DNA from: Candidatus Neoruminococcus faecicola
Lineage (GTDB): Bacteria; Bacillota; Clostridia; Oscillospirales; Ruminococcaceae
DNA length: 60,892 nucleotides
NCBI GenBank assembly: GCA_904398325.1
Contig: CAJFPC010000049.1
Coordinates: 1-60,892, forward strand
Direction of reading: 5' to 3'
Under the pieces are notes generated by a model, which saw only the letters and a list, made by a program, of their open reading frames with translations, was not told the DNA's origin and searched no databases. The position numbers and the translations under genes were made by a program. This document shows positions 35,741 through 43,783 of the stretch, one piece after another (the first letter of the stretch is position 1; the number at the start of each line of letters is the position of its first letter).

Positions 35741-35766
35741 AAAAGCTCCCTGCGGGGAGCTTTTTC
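35741..35766 (+). terminator. Rho-independent terminator after the ECF gene
   Basis: A 9-bp stem (AAAGCTCCC at 35742-35750 with GGGAGCTTT at 35755-35763, TGCG loop) runs into TTTTTCTTT on the plus strand, 19 nt past the stop codon. Confidence 0.93.
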
Positions 35767-35773
35767 TTTACCC

Positions 35774-35800
35774 AAAAAAAAGCACGGCTCCCGCCGTGCT
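35774..35800 (-). terminator. Rho-independent terminator of the cobalamin operon
   Basis: A perfect 8-bp stem (35781-35788 with 35793-35800, four-base loop) is followed on the minus strand by at least seven T residues. It ends the 22-gene cobalamin operon after cbiC and faces the plus-strand terminator. Confidence 0.93.
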
Positions 35801-35803
35801 GCA

Positions 35804-35830
35804 GCCTCCCCAAACGGGGAGGCATTTTTC
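35804..35830 (+). terminator. Second convergent hairpin between ECF gene and cbiC
   Basis: GCCTCCCC (35804-35811), loop AAAC, GGGGAGGC (35816-35823) and then ATTTTTC on the plus strand. It reads as a back-up terminator for plus-strand transcription. Its stem would also form in the cbiC 3' end on the minus strand. Confidence 0.7.
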
Positions 35831-35832
35831 TT

Positions 35833-36471
35833 TCAATCCCGGCCGCCCGCTTCATAAAGCATTGCATTGACGATGGCGGCTGCCACATTGCTGCCTCCCT
35901 TGCGCCCCCGGGCCACGATCTGCGGCACCGGAAGGGTGCAGAGAAGCTCTTTTGCCTCCACCACATTGACAAAGCCCACCGGCACGCCGATGACCATCGC
36001 CGGGATCAGCAGCTCCTCGCTGGCCAGCTCGTACAGACGCACCAGGGCCGTAGGGGCGTTGCCGACGGCGAACAGCACCGGTCCCGGCAGGCGGGCGGCC
36101 TTTTCCATGGCGGCGGCGGCGCGGGTGCAGCCCCGGGCCTTGGCCTCGGCGGCCACATCCTCATCCCCCATGAAACAGAGCACCCGGCAGCCGAAACGCT
36201 CTGCCGCCGGCTTGTTGATGCCCGCCTGGGCCATGCGGGTGTCGGTGACGATGGTGACTCCCTGGCGCAGCAGGCGGATGCCCTGCTGCACCGCTCCGGG
36301 GGAAAAGGTCAGGCTATCCGCATAGTCAAAATCCGCTGTGGTATGGATCACCCGCTTGATGACCTGCTCCTCCAGGGGAGCAAAATGCCGCTCCCCCAAT
36401 TCCTGGGAAATGATCTCCATGCTGCGGGCCTCGATCTGGGCCGGGGAAACCTGCTGCAGCTTAACCTTCAT
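35833..36471 (-). CDS. cbiC: Cobalt-precorrin-8 methylmutase
   Basis: CbiC moves the C-11 methyl group to C-12, turning cobalt-precorrin-8 into cobyrinate. With start at ATG 36471 it has 212 residues. The family histidine thought to act as the acid-base catalyst is in RVIHTTADFDYADSL near residue 42. GVTIVTDTRMAQAGI and GNAPTALVRLYEL are further signatures. A GGGAGG ribosome site lies eight bases upstream. A TTG six codons earlier lies in that site. It is the last gene of the cobalamin operon and overlaps the end of cbiP by 11 bases. Confidence 0.97.
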   Translation of the reverse strand: MKVKLQQVSPAQIEARSMEIISQELGERHFAPLEEQVIKRVIHTTADFDYADSLTFSPGAVQQGIRLLRQGVTIVTDTRMAQAGINKPAAERFGCRVLCFMGDEDVAAEAKARGCTRAAAAMEKAARLPGPVLFAVGNAPTALVRLYELASEELLIPAMVIGVPVGFVNVVEAKELLCTLPVPQIVARGRKGGSNVAAAIVNAMLYEAGGRD

Positions 36472-37966
36472 ATCCGATTCCTCCCTCAATCACACGGTAA
36501 ATAAGATCCAGATCCAGATGAGCGCGCACCTGACCGGCCAGCAGATCCAGCTGCTGCTGCTGATAAGACGCCCGGTCCACCGCAGCCAGGCTGCCCGGGT
36601 CGATGCCCCGGCGGCGGCAGAGCGCCTGCAAAACGCCCTCCACCACCTGCCGGCTGTCAAAGATCCCGTGGACATAGCTGCCATACACATTGCCGGACTG
36701 GGCGCCGTCTTCCTTGAGGCCGCCCTCTCCCTCCAAAAAGGCCGTCGGAATCTCCGGTCCGGAGGAAACGCCCATGTGGATTTCATACCCCTCCAGGGGC
36801 AGGCCGCTCAAGCCGGCCAGCACACCGCCCACTGGGGCGAATTTCCCTTTGACCCGGGTGCGGGTCTTTTGGGGGGCAAAGACCGTCCTGACCGCCAGAA
36901 GGCCCAGTCCGGCCATGCGGCCGCCGCCTTCCACGCCGTCGGGGTCTTCCAGCGACTGGCCCAGCATCTGATAGCCGCCGCACACCCCAAAGATCACCTT
37001 GCCCCGGGCGGCCTGCTGCTTGATGGCGCTTTCCAGGCCGGATTGCCGCAGCCAGGCCAGGTCGCCCATGGTGTTTTTGGTGCCGGGCAGGATCACCATA
37101 TCCGGGTCGCCCAGCTGCCCGGGGTGGGAGACATACCGCACCGAAACCCCCGGCACCAGGGCGAAATTGTCAAAATCCGTGAAGTTGGAAATCCGCGGCA
37201 GCCGGATCACCGCCAGGTCGATGAGGCCGGGGGCGCCGTTTTCCAGCCGGTCGGAAAGGCTGTCCTCCTCATCCAGCTGCAGCGAAAGATAGGGCAGCAC
37301 CCCCGCCACCGGCACGCCGGTCAGCGCCTCCAGCTGGGCAAGCCCCGGGCGCAGGATCTCCTCATCCCCCCGGAACTTGTTGATGACCGTGGCCTTGAGC
37401 AGCGGGCGTTCCTCCTCGGTCAGCAGGGCGGCCGTGCCGTACAGCTGGGCGAACACCCCGCCCCGGTCGATATCCCCCACCAGCAGCACCGGAGCCTCAG
37501 CCATGCGGGCCATGCCCATGTTGACGATATCCCTCTGGCGCAGGTTGATCTCCGCCGGGCTGCCCGCCCCCTCCAGCAGGATGATATCATATTCCGCCGC
37601 CAGGGTATGATAAGCCTCCATTACCCGGGGGATCAGCTGCTCCTTGAAGCGGAAGTACTCCGCCGCCCGCATGACGCCCAACACCTCCCCGTTCACAATC
37701 ACCTGAGAGCCGGTGTCGTCGGTGGGCTTTAAAAGGATCGGGTTCATGAGCACCGAGGGCTCCACCCCCGCCGCTTGGGCCTGCAGCACCTGGGCGCGGC
37801 CCATCTCCAGCCCTTCCGAGGTGATGAAGGAATTGAGCGCCATGTTCTGGGATTTAAAGGGCGCCACCCGGTATCCGTCCTGCCGCAGCACCCGGCACAG
37901 CCCCGCCGTCACCAGGCTTTTGCCCACACCCGACATGGTGCCCTGGATCATCAAGCTCTTTGCCAT
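36461..37966 (-). CDS. cbiP: Cobyric acid synthase
   Basis: CbiP (CobQ) amidates side chains b, d, e and g of adenosylcobyrinate diamide using glutamine and ATP. The 501 residues start MAKSLMIQGTMSGVGKSLVT, with the P-loop at 8-16. The C-terminal glutamine amidotransferase has its nucleophile in VIFGVCGGYQMLGQ and the catalytic His in SYVHGIFDS. AAGGAGG lies seven bases upstream of ATG 37966. A 55-codon upstream extension runs into the phosphatase gene and is rejected. Confidence 0.97.
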   Translation of the reverse strand: MAKSLMIQGTMSGVGKSLVTAGLCRVLRQDGYRVAPFKSQNMALNSFITSEGLEMGRAQVLQAQAAGVEPSVLMNPILLKPTDDTGSQVIVNGEVLGVMRAAEYFRFKEQLIPRVMEAYHTLAAEYDIILLEGAGSPAEINLRQRDIVNMGMARMAEAPVLLVGDIDRGGVFAQLYGTAALLTEEERPLLKATVINKFRGDEEILRPGLAQLEALTGVPVAGVLPYLSLQLDEEDSLSDRLENGAPGLIDLAVIRLPRISNFTDFDNFALVPGVSVRYVSHPGQLGDPDMVILPGTKNTMGDLAWLRQSGLESAIKQQAARGKVIFGVCGGYQMLGQSLEDPDGVEGGGRMAGLGLLAVRTVFAPQKTRTRVKGKFAPVGGVLAGLSGLPLEGYEIHMGVSSGPEIPTAFLEGEGGLKEDGAQSGNVYGSYVHGIFDSRQVVEGVLQALCRRRGIDPGSLAAVDRASYQQQQLDLLAGQVRAHLDLDLIYRVIEGGIGYEG

Positions 37967-39033
37967 GAAGAAGCCTCCTTTAACAGTTCCAACGCCGCCC
38001 GGCCGGGCAGCACCTGCCCCGGCGCCGGGGCCTTCCCCCGCAGAAAATACGGCTGCGCTCCCCCTTGGTGGCCGCCGCTGCGGCAGCTGGTGCCGTGGTC
38101 GCTGGTGACCAGGATCGCCCCGGGAAAGCACTCTGCCAGCGGGCGGAGAAACTCCTGCTCCACCCGGGCGAGGAAGCGGGTCTTTTGCCGCGCATCCCGG
38201 CGGTGGGCGGCTTCATCCGCCCCGTTGAGGTGCACCAGCACCAGGGGATGCCGCCGGGCCGCCTCCAATGCTGCGGCCAGCTTGGCGGCAAGGTCGGTAT
38301 CCACATCGCCGCTGCCCACCCGCCGGGCAGGCAGAACCATGCCCATAGCCCGGGCCAGGCCCTCCACCAGCGGGCAGGCGCTGACCGCCGCGCCCAAACA
38401 GCCGTGCAGATCCGCAAAACCCGGCAGCCGGCGGGAGACCGAAGGCGCCCAGGGCAGCATCTGACAGCCGGGAAAAAGCCCGGCGCTTTTGCGGGAAAGA
38501 CCGGCCAGCCGCTCCCCCAGGGCACAGCCGCCGGGCAGAAGGGATGCTGCCGGTTCCCCTTGATGCTGATGAGGCGGCCAGGTGGCCAGCGCCTCCGCTT
38601 CGGCCGCCTGACCCCGCAAAACCAGCAGGGCGCGGTATCCTTCCAGCGGGTAATACTCCATCCCCTCCGGCAGGCCGGGCCAGCTGGCAGGGGCCTTCCC
38701 GGCGCCGGAGGCGAGCAAAACGCCATCCTCCACCCGGGCGAAATTACAGCGCAGCACCAGGTCCTCCTCCCCCACCGGGATACCAGCCGCCAAAGCCTCC
38801 AGTGCCGCCCGTCCGCGGGGCAGCGCTTCCGGCGCAAGGCCCAGCAGGGTGCCGATGCAGTTTAAACTGCCCGGCGCCAGCCCCGGCGGGCAGGTCTCCA
38901 AAAATCCCCAGCCGCCCTGCCGGGCAAAGGCCGCCAGCGTATCCATGCGGGCACGGCCCATGGGGGTAGGGGCGTCCAGCCCTTCCAGGCCGCCCTCGGT
39001 CATGCCGTCGATAATCACCAGAATTCCCGCCAT
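37951..39033 (-). CDS. ApgM-like alkaline phosphatase superfamily protein in the cobalamin operon
   Basis: The 360 residues resemble the archaeal-type cofactor-independent phosphoglycerate mutase family. Expected active-site positions are kept: Asp9 in VIIDGMTEGG, Ser56 in LAPGSLNC, LRCNFARV, Asp and His in GADEAAH, and the TSDHGT and GGHQGG metal ligands. An independent glycolytic gene would be odd here, embedded between cobD and cbiP with overlaps or near-overlaps on both sides. A phosphatase step (adenosylcobalamin-5'-phosphate or alpha-ribazole-5'-phosphate, normally CobC) is otherwise missing from the operon. I infer that role; it is not shown by sequence. Confidence 0.8.
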   Translation of the reverse strand: MAGILVIIDGMTEGGLEGLDAPTPMGRARMDTLAAFARQGGWGFLETCPPGLAPGSLNCIGTLLGLAPEALPRGRAALEALAAGIPVGEEDLVLRCNFARVEDGVLLASGAGKAPASWPGLPEGMEYYPLEGYRALLVLRGQAAEAEALATWPPHQHQGEPAASLLPGGCALGERLAGLSRKSAGLFPGCQMLPWAPSVSRRLPGFADLHGCLGAAVSACPLVEGLARAMGMVLPARRVGSGDVDTDLAAKLAAALEAARRHPLVLVHLNGADEAAHRRDARQKTRFLARVEQEFLRPLAECFPGAILVTSDHGTSCRSGGHQGGAQPYFLRGKAPAPGQVLPGRAALELLKEASSWQRA

Positions 39034-39034
39034 A

Positions 39035-40081
39035 TCATCTCTCCACGATTCTGTTCAGCGCGGCCAAGAGCCGCCGGTTTTCCTGCGGCATGCGCACCGC
39101 CGCCCGGAAATGCTGCGCCCCCAGGCCGTGAAAATTCCCGCAGCTGCGGATCAAAATGCCCTTCTGCTCCAACAGCTGCGCTAGCGGCCGGCCCAGAGGA
39201 TCCTCCCAAAAGACATAGTTGGCCTGGGGCTCCGCCACCCAAAAGCCCATCTGCCGCAGCTGGGCCGCCATGCGGGGGGCCTCCTGCCGGATCAGCGAGC
39301 GCAGCCGCTCCAGATAGGCCTCCTCCTGCAGGGCAGCCAGACCCGCCGCCTGCGCCGGGGTGGAAACCGGCCACGGCTGTCCCTGCGCCGCCATGCGGCG
39401 CAGCATCTCCTCCTCCCCGCAGGCACACCAGCCCAGCCGCAGCCCGGCCATGCCATAAGCCTTGGTGAAGGCGCGCAGCACCACCAGGCCGCCCCACTGC
39501 CGGGTGAGGCCGATCAGGCTGTGGCGGTCCAAATCGGATAAAAACTCAAAAAAGCACTCATCCAGCAGCAGCCAGGCCCCGGTCTGCCGGCAGCGGCGGG
39601 CGATCTCATCCAGCAGGCCGGGCGGGATGCACAGCCCAATGGGGTTGTTGGGGTTGACCAGGATGACCAGCCCCACCTCGGGGGTGATCTCCTCCAAAAT
39701 GCGGGGGGTGATCTCAAAGCCCTCCTCCCGCAGCAGCAGGTGCCGCTTCACCCGGCAGCCGCAGGCCGCCAGCGCCGCCTCGTATTCCAGAAAGACCGGG
39801 GCGGTGACCAGCGCGCAGCCCGGCCGCAGCGCCCCAACAAAGCGATAGATCAGGTCCGCCGCCCCCGCCCCGCAGAGCAGGTGCGTTTCCGGGATTCCCT
39901 CCCTTTCCGCCAGGGCCGCCCGCAGCTGTCGGTAAAAGGGGTCGGGATAGCGGTCGCACGCCTCCAGCGACCGGGCCGCCGCTTGGCGCACCCCCGCCGG
40001 CATGCCCAGAGGGCTCAGATTGGCGGAAAAATCCAGCGCGCCGGGATGGGCATAGACATCCCCTCCGTGTAAATATTCCAT
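39035..40081 (-). CDS. cobD: Threonine-phosphate decarboxylase
   Basis: This PLP enzyme makes (R)-1-amino-2-propanol phosphate from threonine phosphate, the linker of the cobalamin nucleotide loop. The 348 residues begin MEYLHGGDVYAHPG, with FSANLSPLGMPAGV typical of CobD. The PLP lysine is in FTKAYGMAGLRLG near residue 217, and LVNPNNPIG is the aminotransferase fold I mark. A histidinol-phosphate aminotransferase is the nearest alternative, but the operon decides. ATG 40081 sits five bases after GGAGG. A longer frame into cbiB is rejected. Confidence 0.94.
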   Translation of the reverse strand: MEYLHGGDVYAHPGALDFSANLSPLGMPAGVRQAAARSLEACDRYPDPFYRQLRAALAEREGIPETHLLCGAGAADLIYRFVGALRPGCALVTAPVFLEYEAALAACGCRVKRHLLLREEGFEITPRILEEITPEVGLVILVNPNNPIGLCIPPGLLDEIARRCRQTGAWLLLDECFFEFLSDLDRHSLIGLTRQWGGLVVLRAFTKAYGMAGLRLGWCACGEEEMLRRMAAQGQPWPVSTPAQAAGLAALQEEAYLERLRSLIRQEAPRMAAQLRQMGFWVAEPQANYVFWEDPLGRPLAQLLEQKGILIRSCGNFHGLGAQHFRAAVRMPQENRRLLAALNRIVER

Positions 40082-40092
40082 GGTGTCCTCCT

Positions 40093-41052
40093 TTACCAGA
40101 TTGCCGCGGCGATCCGCGCCGCCAGGCAGCAGAGCCACACAATGACCGCCGCAGCGTACATCAGCCGCCCGGCACGGGGGATATCCTCCCGGCAGGGCGG
40201 GCGCCGGTCATCGCCCAGGTAGGGCTTTTCCACCAGCTGCCCAAAATAGCGGGAAGGCCCCCCCAGCCGGATACCTAGCGCCCCGGCGCAGGCGGATTCC
40301 GTCTGCGCGCTGTTGGGGCTTTTGTGGTTTTTGCGGTCCCGGCGCCAGATGCTCCAGGCCCCGCGGGCATCCATCCGCAGCAGAAACGCCGCCAGCACCA
40401 TGGCCAGGGCGGAAATCCGCGCCGGCAGAAAGTTAAACGCATCATCCATCCGGGCGGACACCCGGCCGAAATAGAGATATTTCTCATTGCGGTAGCCCAG
40501 CATGGAATCCATGGTGTTCACCGCCTTATAAAGAAAGCCCAGTGCCGGCCCCCCCACCGCCGCAAACAGCAGCGGGGCGATCACCCCGTCGGAGGCGTTT
40601 TCCGCCACTGTTTCCACGGCGGCGCAGGTGATTTTCCCTTCGTCCAGCTGGTCGGTATCCCGCCCCACGATCATCGACAGCGCCTGCCGCGCGCCGGGCA
40701 GATCCCCCGCCGCCAGCCGGTCATGGACCCGCATGCTCTCCCGCACCAGGTCGCGGGCCGCCAGCAGCTGGTAGATCATCACGCTTTCCAGCGCAAAGCG
40801 CAGCCAGGGGGAAACACTCCCCGCCGCCCAGACCAGCGCCAGCGGCACCGCAAAGGATGCCCCCGCCACCAGGCACCAGAGCAGCGCCCCGGCGGCAAGC
40901 TGCCCGGCAGGCGAGGCTGCGGGCCGGCGCAGCAGCTTTTCCAGCCCGGCAATCAGCCCGCCTATGGCGCGCACCGGGTGGGGCAGCCAGCGCGGGTCGC
41001 CCAACAGGCAGTCCAAAAGAAATCCCACCGCCAGCGCGGCAGCTGTCAGCAT
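40093..41052 (-). CDS. cbiB: Adenosylcobinamide-phosphate synthase
   Basis: CbiB is the membrane enzyme that joins aminopropanol phosphate to adenosylcobyric acid. The 319 residues carry several hydrophobic helices. Family motifs include LLDCLLGDPRWLPHPVRAIG near the start, IVGRDTDQLDEGKI and AVETVAENASDGVIAPLLFA. The ATG at 41052 follows a GGGGG-type ribosome site. It lies between the CobU-like gene and cobD. Confidence 0.96.
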   Translation of the reverse strand: MLTAAALAVGFLLDCLLGDPRWLPHPVRAIGGLIAGLEKLLRRPAASPAGQLAAGALLWCLVAGASFAVPLALVWAAGSVSPWLRFALESVMIYQLLAARDLVRESMRVHDRLAAGDLPGARQALSMIVGRDTDQLDEGKITCAAVETVAENASDGVIAPLLFAAVGGPALGFLYKAVNTMDSMLGYRNEKYLYFGRVSARMDDAFNFLPARISALAMVLAAFLLRMDARGAWSIWRRDRKNHKSPNSAQTESACAGALGIRLGGPSRYFGQLVEKPYLGDDRRPPCREDIPRAGRLMYAAAVIVWLCCLAARIAAAIW

Positions 41053-41065
41053 GTGCTTTTCCCCC

Positions 41066-41443
41066 TCACTTGATCCTCTGTGCCAGGCCCGCATAGACCC
41101 GCACCACTTCCTCCGACCGGGCGGCCAGGCGGCAGCACAGCCTGCCCACCGCCTCCCGCCAGTCGCGGTCCTCCCGGCGGATGGGCACCACGCCGCAGCC
41201 CACCTCGTCGCACAGGAAGGTCATTTCCTCCATCCTGCAGTGGGTTTCCAGCCATGCCTGCGGCTCCCGGCCCGCCTCCAGCAGGCGGCGCACCAGAAGG
41301 TGCAGCCCCCACAGGACCGGCTTTTCACAGAAATCCTCCAGCGGCAGGGTATCCCCCCGCGCCACCGATTCCTCTGAAAAGCCGCCGCTTTCCATCACAT
41401 ACCGCAGCTTGCCCTGGCAGGCGCCGCCGATGACCAATTTCAT
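41066..41443 (-). CDS. Short CobU-like protein with a defective P-loop
   Basis: This protein of 125 residues starts MKLVIGGACQGKLRYV, like CobU, but the GxxxxGKS loop ends in Leu instead of Ser/Thr. The RIxxH region used for guanylylation is not seen. The C-terminal half keeps CDEVGCGVVPIRRED and a CCRLAARSEEVVRVYAGL helix, which correspond to the conserved NEVGxGVVP end of CobU. AAGGAGG precedes ATG 41443. It lies between cobS and cbiB. It may be a second kinase, a regulatory partner for the full-length CobU encoded 0.8 kb upstream, or a decaying duplicate. Confidence 0.8.
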   Translation of the reverse strand: MKLVIGGACQGKLRYVMESGGFSEESVARGDTLPLEDFCEKPVLWGLHLLVRRLLEAGREPQAWLETHCRMEEMTFLCDEVGCGVVPIRREDRDWREAVGRLCCRLAARSEEVVRVYAGLAQRIK

Positions 41444-41457
41444 GTTCCTTCCTCCTT

Positions 41458-42222
41458 TTATGCCGCAAGGCCGGCCGCCAGCACCCCTGCCAGCTGGCAG
41501 CCCAACAGCAGAAAACCCGCCAGATCCCCGGTGATGCCCCCCAGCTGCCGGCGGAACATCCATACCTCCGCGGCGGCCAGCGCACACTGGGCCGCCAGCA
41601 CAGCAAAGCCTGCCAGCGGATGCACGGCCAGCAGCACCGCCGCCAGCAGCACCAGCTGCACCCCCAGGGCCGCGGCAGCTTTTTTCTGTCCTGCACCGGG
41701 GGAAAAGGCCGCCGCCAGGCCATCCGGGCGGGCGCAGGGCATCAGCGCCGCCGCCAGCCCTGCCAGCCCCCGGGCAAACAGGCATCCCACCAGGGCCAGC
41801 GCGGCCGTCACGCCGCCGCCGGGATATATCTCCCCCCAGGCCCCCGCCGCCACCAGAAAATACATCCCGCAGCCGATGGCGCCAAAGGCGCCCAGGCGGG
41901 GGTCCTTCATGATGCGCAGCTTTTCCTCCCGGGATGCATGGGAGCCGAAGGCATCCCAGGCGTCGCACCAGCCGTCCAGATGGATGCCGCCGGTGACCAG
42001 AACAGGCCATGCCACTGCTCCGGCGGCAAAAAGCAGCACCCCGATGCCCTGCCACCGGCAGAAAAGCCACCACAGCCACACCAGGCCGGCTTCCGCCAGG
42101 CCGATGGCGGGCAAAAAGCAGTAGGCATACTGCATGGCGGGCTTCTGCCAATCCACCCGCACCGCCGGCAGGCGGGAGTAGAGGGAAACCGCAATCCAGA
42201 AGGATTTCCACAAATTGTTCAC
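41458..42222 (-). CDS. cobS: Adenosylcobinamide-GDP ribazoletransferase (cobalamin synthase)
   Basis: CobS joins adenosylcobinamide-GDP and alpha-ribazole (phosphate) at the membrane. The 254 residues have about six to seven hydrophobic helices and the metal-binding signature GGIHLDGWCDAWDAFGSHAS at about 62-81. It starts with GTG 42222, overlapping the cobU stop (GTGA). The C-terminus is Ala/Leu-rich and membrane-embedded. An apparent 107-codon upstream extension is the antiphase shadow of cobU. Confidence 0.95.
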   Translation of the reverse strand: MNNLWKSFWIAVSLYSRLPAVRVDWQKPAMQYAYCFLPAIGLAEAGLVWLWWLFCRWQGIGVLLFAAGAVAWPVLVTGGIHLDGWCDAWDAFGSHASREEKLRIMKDPRLGAFGAIGCGMYFLVAAGAWGEIYPGGGVTAALALVGCLFARGLAGLAAALMPCARPDGLAAAFSPGAGQKKAAAALGVQLVLLAAVLLAVHPLAGFAVLAAQCALAAAEVWMFRRQLGGITGDLAGFLLLGCQLAGVLAAGLAA

Positions 42223-42719
42223 AGCGCACCGCCTTTCTGCCAGATCACAATGCCGGCCGCCACCTCCGCCACCCGGTCGGCCCGGCCGGCCAGCCGCCGG
42301 TTCAGGCGGGCCAGCAGCCGCAGGTAGCGCCGCGTTTCGGCAGGATAATCCTCCCCGTCCGCGAATACATCCCCGCTGACCACCACCACCTCCCGGCTTT
42401 GGGCGAGCAGATGCTCCACCCCCCGCAGGATGAGGCCCTCGGGGTCCTCCTCTGCCAGCTCGTTGGCCAGCAGGTTGGTCAGGCACTCCAGCAGCACCCA
42501 GCCCCGTCCGGGCAGGGCGAGGCGCTCCAGACGATGATAGCATTCCACCGTTTCAAAGCCCTTTTCCCGGCGCATTTCACGGTGGCGCAGGATGCGGCGG
42601 CGGTCCTCATCGTCCCAGGGCTCCATGGTGGCCAGATAATACCGGGGGAAGCCTGCCGCCAGCGACTCCGCAAATTCCGATTTGCCGCTGGCGGCTCCCC
42701 CCACTACCAGGGTCAGCAT
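42219..42719 (-). CDS. cobU: Adenosylcobinamide kinase / guanylyltransferase CobU
   Basis: CobU phosphorylates adenosylcobinamide and then transfers GMP to it. The 166 residues begin MLTLVVGGAASGKSEFAESL with an intact P-loop. YLATMEPWDDEDRRRILRH carries the histidine region for GMP transfer, and LLECLTNLLANELAEE matches the family centre. The normally conserved NEVGxGVVP segment is replaced by SGDVFADGEDYP, an unusual feature given that the neighbouring CobU-like protein retains it. ATG 42719 has GGAG eight bases upstream; a GTG three codons earlier is less likely. Confidence 0.9.
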   Translation of the reverse strand: MLTLVVGGAASGKSEFAESLAAGFPRYYLATMEPWDDEDRRRILRHREMRREKGFETVECYHRLERLALPGRGWVLLECLTNLLANELAEEDPEGLILRGVEHLLAQSREVVVVSGDVFADGEDYPAETRRYLRLLARLNRRLAGRADRVAEVAAGIVIWQKGGAL

Positions 42720-42724
42720 GGCCT

Positions 42725-43783
42725 TCACTCCAGCGGCTCATAGGCGTCCATCTCGTGGTCGGCGAAGGTGCCGACCTCCTGATAGACCGCCAGGGCCATC
42801 TCCAATAAGGGCAGCGCCGCCACCGCGCCGGTGCCCTCGCCCAAACGCATGCCGCAGCGGATCAGCGGCTTCAGCCCCAGCGCCCGGCAGACGCTCTCGC
42901 CCGCCGGCTCTCCGGAAGCATGGGATGCCACCAGATAGCCCTTCACCTCCGGGCAGATCACCGATGCCGCCAACGCCCCTGCCGCGGAGATGATCCCATC
43001 CACCAGCACGGGCAGATGCAGCGCCGCACCGCCCAAAAAGGCCCCGGCCAGCGCCGCCAGGTCAAAGCCCCCCACCTTGGCCAGCACATCCAGCCCGTCG
43101 GCAGGGTCGGGACGGTTTCGCTCCAGCGCGCGGCGCACCGCCCCAATCTTGCGGCAAAGCCCCTCGGTGGAAAGCCCCGCCCCCCGGCCGGTCACTTCTT
43201 CCGGCGCCAGATTCAGGATCGCCGCGATCACCGCGCTGCTGGTGGTGGTGTTGCCGATGCCCATCTCACCGGTGGCGATCACCTGACAGCCGCGGCGCGC
43301 TAAAAGCTCCACCGTCTCGATGCCCGCCTCCACCGCCTGGATGGCCTGGCTGCGGCTCATGGCGGGCCCTTGGGTGATATCGCCGGTGCCATAGGCCACC
43401 TTGCGGTCCCAGACGCCGGGGCAGTCAAGATCCTCCACTACGCCCACATCCACCGGGAAAATCTCCGCCCCTGCCACCTTAGCCATACGGCAGACGCTGG
43501 AAGTGCCCGCGGCAAAGCTTCTTGCCACCAGGGCAGTGATGGAGCTGTCCGTCTGGGTGACGCCCTGAGCCACCACGCCGTTGTCGGCGCAGAACAGGGC
43601 CACCGCCTTCTTTTCCAGCCGGATGTCGGCGCTGCCGGTGATGCCGGCAATCTGGATGAGCGCCTCCTCCAGAAGGCCCAGGCTGCCCAGGGGATGGGCC
43701 ACCTGCCCCCAGCGGCGGCGGCATTCTTCCATGGCCGCCTCATCCAGCGGCCGGATACGGGATAACGTCTCCTGCAAAGTCAT
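42725..43783 (-). CDS. cobT: Nicotinate-nucleotide-dimethylbenzimidazole phosphoribosyltransferase
   Basis: CobT activates the lower-ligand base by transferring ribose phosphate from nicotinate mononucleotide. The 352 residues include CADNGVVAQGVTQTDSSIT, IATGEMGIGNTTTSSAV and MRLGEGTGAVAALPLLEMAL; the last holds the catalytic glutamate. The start at ATG 43783 overlaps the cbiA stop and has GGAGG nine bases upstream. No bluB or bza genes for making a base are in the window, so the lower ligand cannot be predicted. Confidence 0.97.
   Translation of the reverse strand: MTLQETLSRIRPLDEAAMEECRRRWGQVAHPLGSLGLLEEALIQIAGITGSADIRLEKKAVALFCADNGVVAQGVTQTDSSITALVARSFAAGTSSVCRMAKVAGAEIFPVDVGVVEDLDCPGVWDRKVAYGTGDITQGPAMSRSQAIQAVEAGIETVELLARRGCQVIATGEMGIGNTTTSSAVIAAILNLAPEEVTGRGAGLSTEGLCRKIGAVRRALERNRPDPADGLDVLAKVGGFDLAALAGAFLGGAALHLPVLVDGIISAAGALAASVICPEVKGYLVASHASGEPAGESVCRALGLKPLIRCGMRLGEGTGAVAALPLLEMALAVYQEVGTFADHEMDAYEPLE

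Noticed and set aside
41444..42229. A long minus-strand frame extending the short CobU-like protein upstream to 42229
   Set aside because: The extension is an out-of-phase reading of cobS. A strong ribosome site and ATG at 41443 define the real gene.
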